A stretch of 64,000 bases of DNA from NCBI RefSeq assembly GCF_000715075.1, contig NC_134102.1:110620001-110684000 (forward strand). The letters are read 5' to 3'. Made by a program: the position numbers and the translations under genes. Shown here one piece after another: positions 63,349 to 64,000 of the stretch. How positions within the stretch are numbered: the stretch's first letter is position 1; each line of letters begins with the position of its first letter. The notes beneath the pieces were generated by a model. It worked only from the letters and a program-made list of their open reading frames with translations, was not told the origin of the DNA and did not search any database. Origin of the DNA: Nicotiana tabacum. Lineage: Eukaryota; Streptophyta; Magnoliopsida; Solanales; Solanaceae.

Positions 63349-64000
63349 CTGACAAAAACCAAATACATAATTAGTTGAAATAGGATGAAAGATCCAACGT
63401 GATTTTCATTCATTAACCACTGGCACTTCATGCAAGATATCATCCATGCAACATCAAAATAGATCTCTCAACACTCAACAGATATGCATACTAGAAATTA
63501 GGTTAGCAATTAAATGCATATTGTAAGGCACCATTATGGAAAAGAGAAAAGAATACGTCATCAAATGCTCATTCATAGATCAAAAGAAAAATTATAAGGG
63601 ACATTGTGTGTGTGTGGTGGGGGATATGCCAGAGGAGGCAGCTGCTCCTACTCACCTTTCAGCCAATATGGCAATACCCCCTCCTCCCTCCCCATCATCT
63701 TTAAAATTAAGAAATGAAACCAAAGCTTTAGTAGGTTATCTTTTGAGGGACTATGTTCATTGATAATTTCTTTTGAAGCTTTAAAACCTTTTGCGAATAT
63801 CTCATCAGAGTTAAGAATTTGGTAATATGCATGTGTTACTTGTAAAAATTTGTACTTCTTCCCTTCAACTATTATTTATCCAAAGTAAATCATCCATACA
63901 GCAAAAGGTTAGCAATGCTAGTGCTAAGAGCAGCAGAGAAAGTTCGCAATAACATACAACTTCTTATTTTAATTATTAGATCTATAATTTTGGTAAAACA
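63349..64000. other. Window end, no recognisable gene
   Basis: AT-rich sequence with a short GT run near 63607. It could be intron of the putative minus-strand gene. ORF 63536-63763 on plus shows no family features. Confidence 0.5.

Overview
This window is plant nuclear DNA, most likely from a Solanaceae species and plausibly Nicotiana. It has intron-rich genes with plant splice signals, tRNA-derived SINEs with GTT-repeat tails of the tobacco TS type, long-LTR Tekay/Del chromoviruses, and endogenous pararetrovirus (EPRV) sequence resembling the solendovirus/petuvirus branch of Caulimoviridae. The genus is an inference.

Layout. 1-11865 is a scrambled cluster of EPRV pieces in alternating orientation: movement protein C-terminus, capsid ORF, protease, reverse transcriptase (RT), RNase H, ORF4 tail, promoter and leader. 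The pieces are punctuated by long (TAA)n arrays, one of them a perfect array of about 253 units at the centre of an approximately 750-bp inverted repeat. Every viral reading frame is broken. The cluster ends against a truncated Tekay LTR (12056-14216). 15866-26733 (+) is a 15-exon gene for a ubiquitin-like, BAG6/Scythe-type protein of 699 aa. 28496-30546 (+) is a 6-exon gene for cytosolic ribosomal protein S11 (159 aa) containing one GC-AG intron. 31660-49909 is a retrotransposon block: a Ty1/copia element with two 300-bp LTRs inserted in a MITE-like sequence, a second copia LTR with PBS and the start of gag, and, interrupting that gag, an 11.7-kb Tekay chromovirus on the minus strand. 51148-62162 (+) is a 14-exon gene for a 1701-aa trithorax-like SET-domain protein whose seventh intron holds a LINE tail and three SINEs. 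A small minus-strand terminal exon (63289-63348) may mark a convergent gene.

The three host genes look intact and are co-oriented but functionally unrelated (protein quality control, translation, chromatin). The most unusual structure is the EPRV cluster. A retained viral promoter (2764-2990) reads directly into the inverted leader repeat, so a transcript crossing it could fold into a hairpin. A second promoter copy (5487-5717) points antisense into the RT-containing segment. Whether either is transcribed cannot be decided from sequence alone.

Limits. All homology calls are by eye. Exon borders were chosen by GT/AG (or GC/AG) signals and reading-frame continuity, and both long gene models sum to a multiple of three. 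TE family names are by motif recognition.
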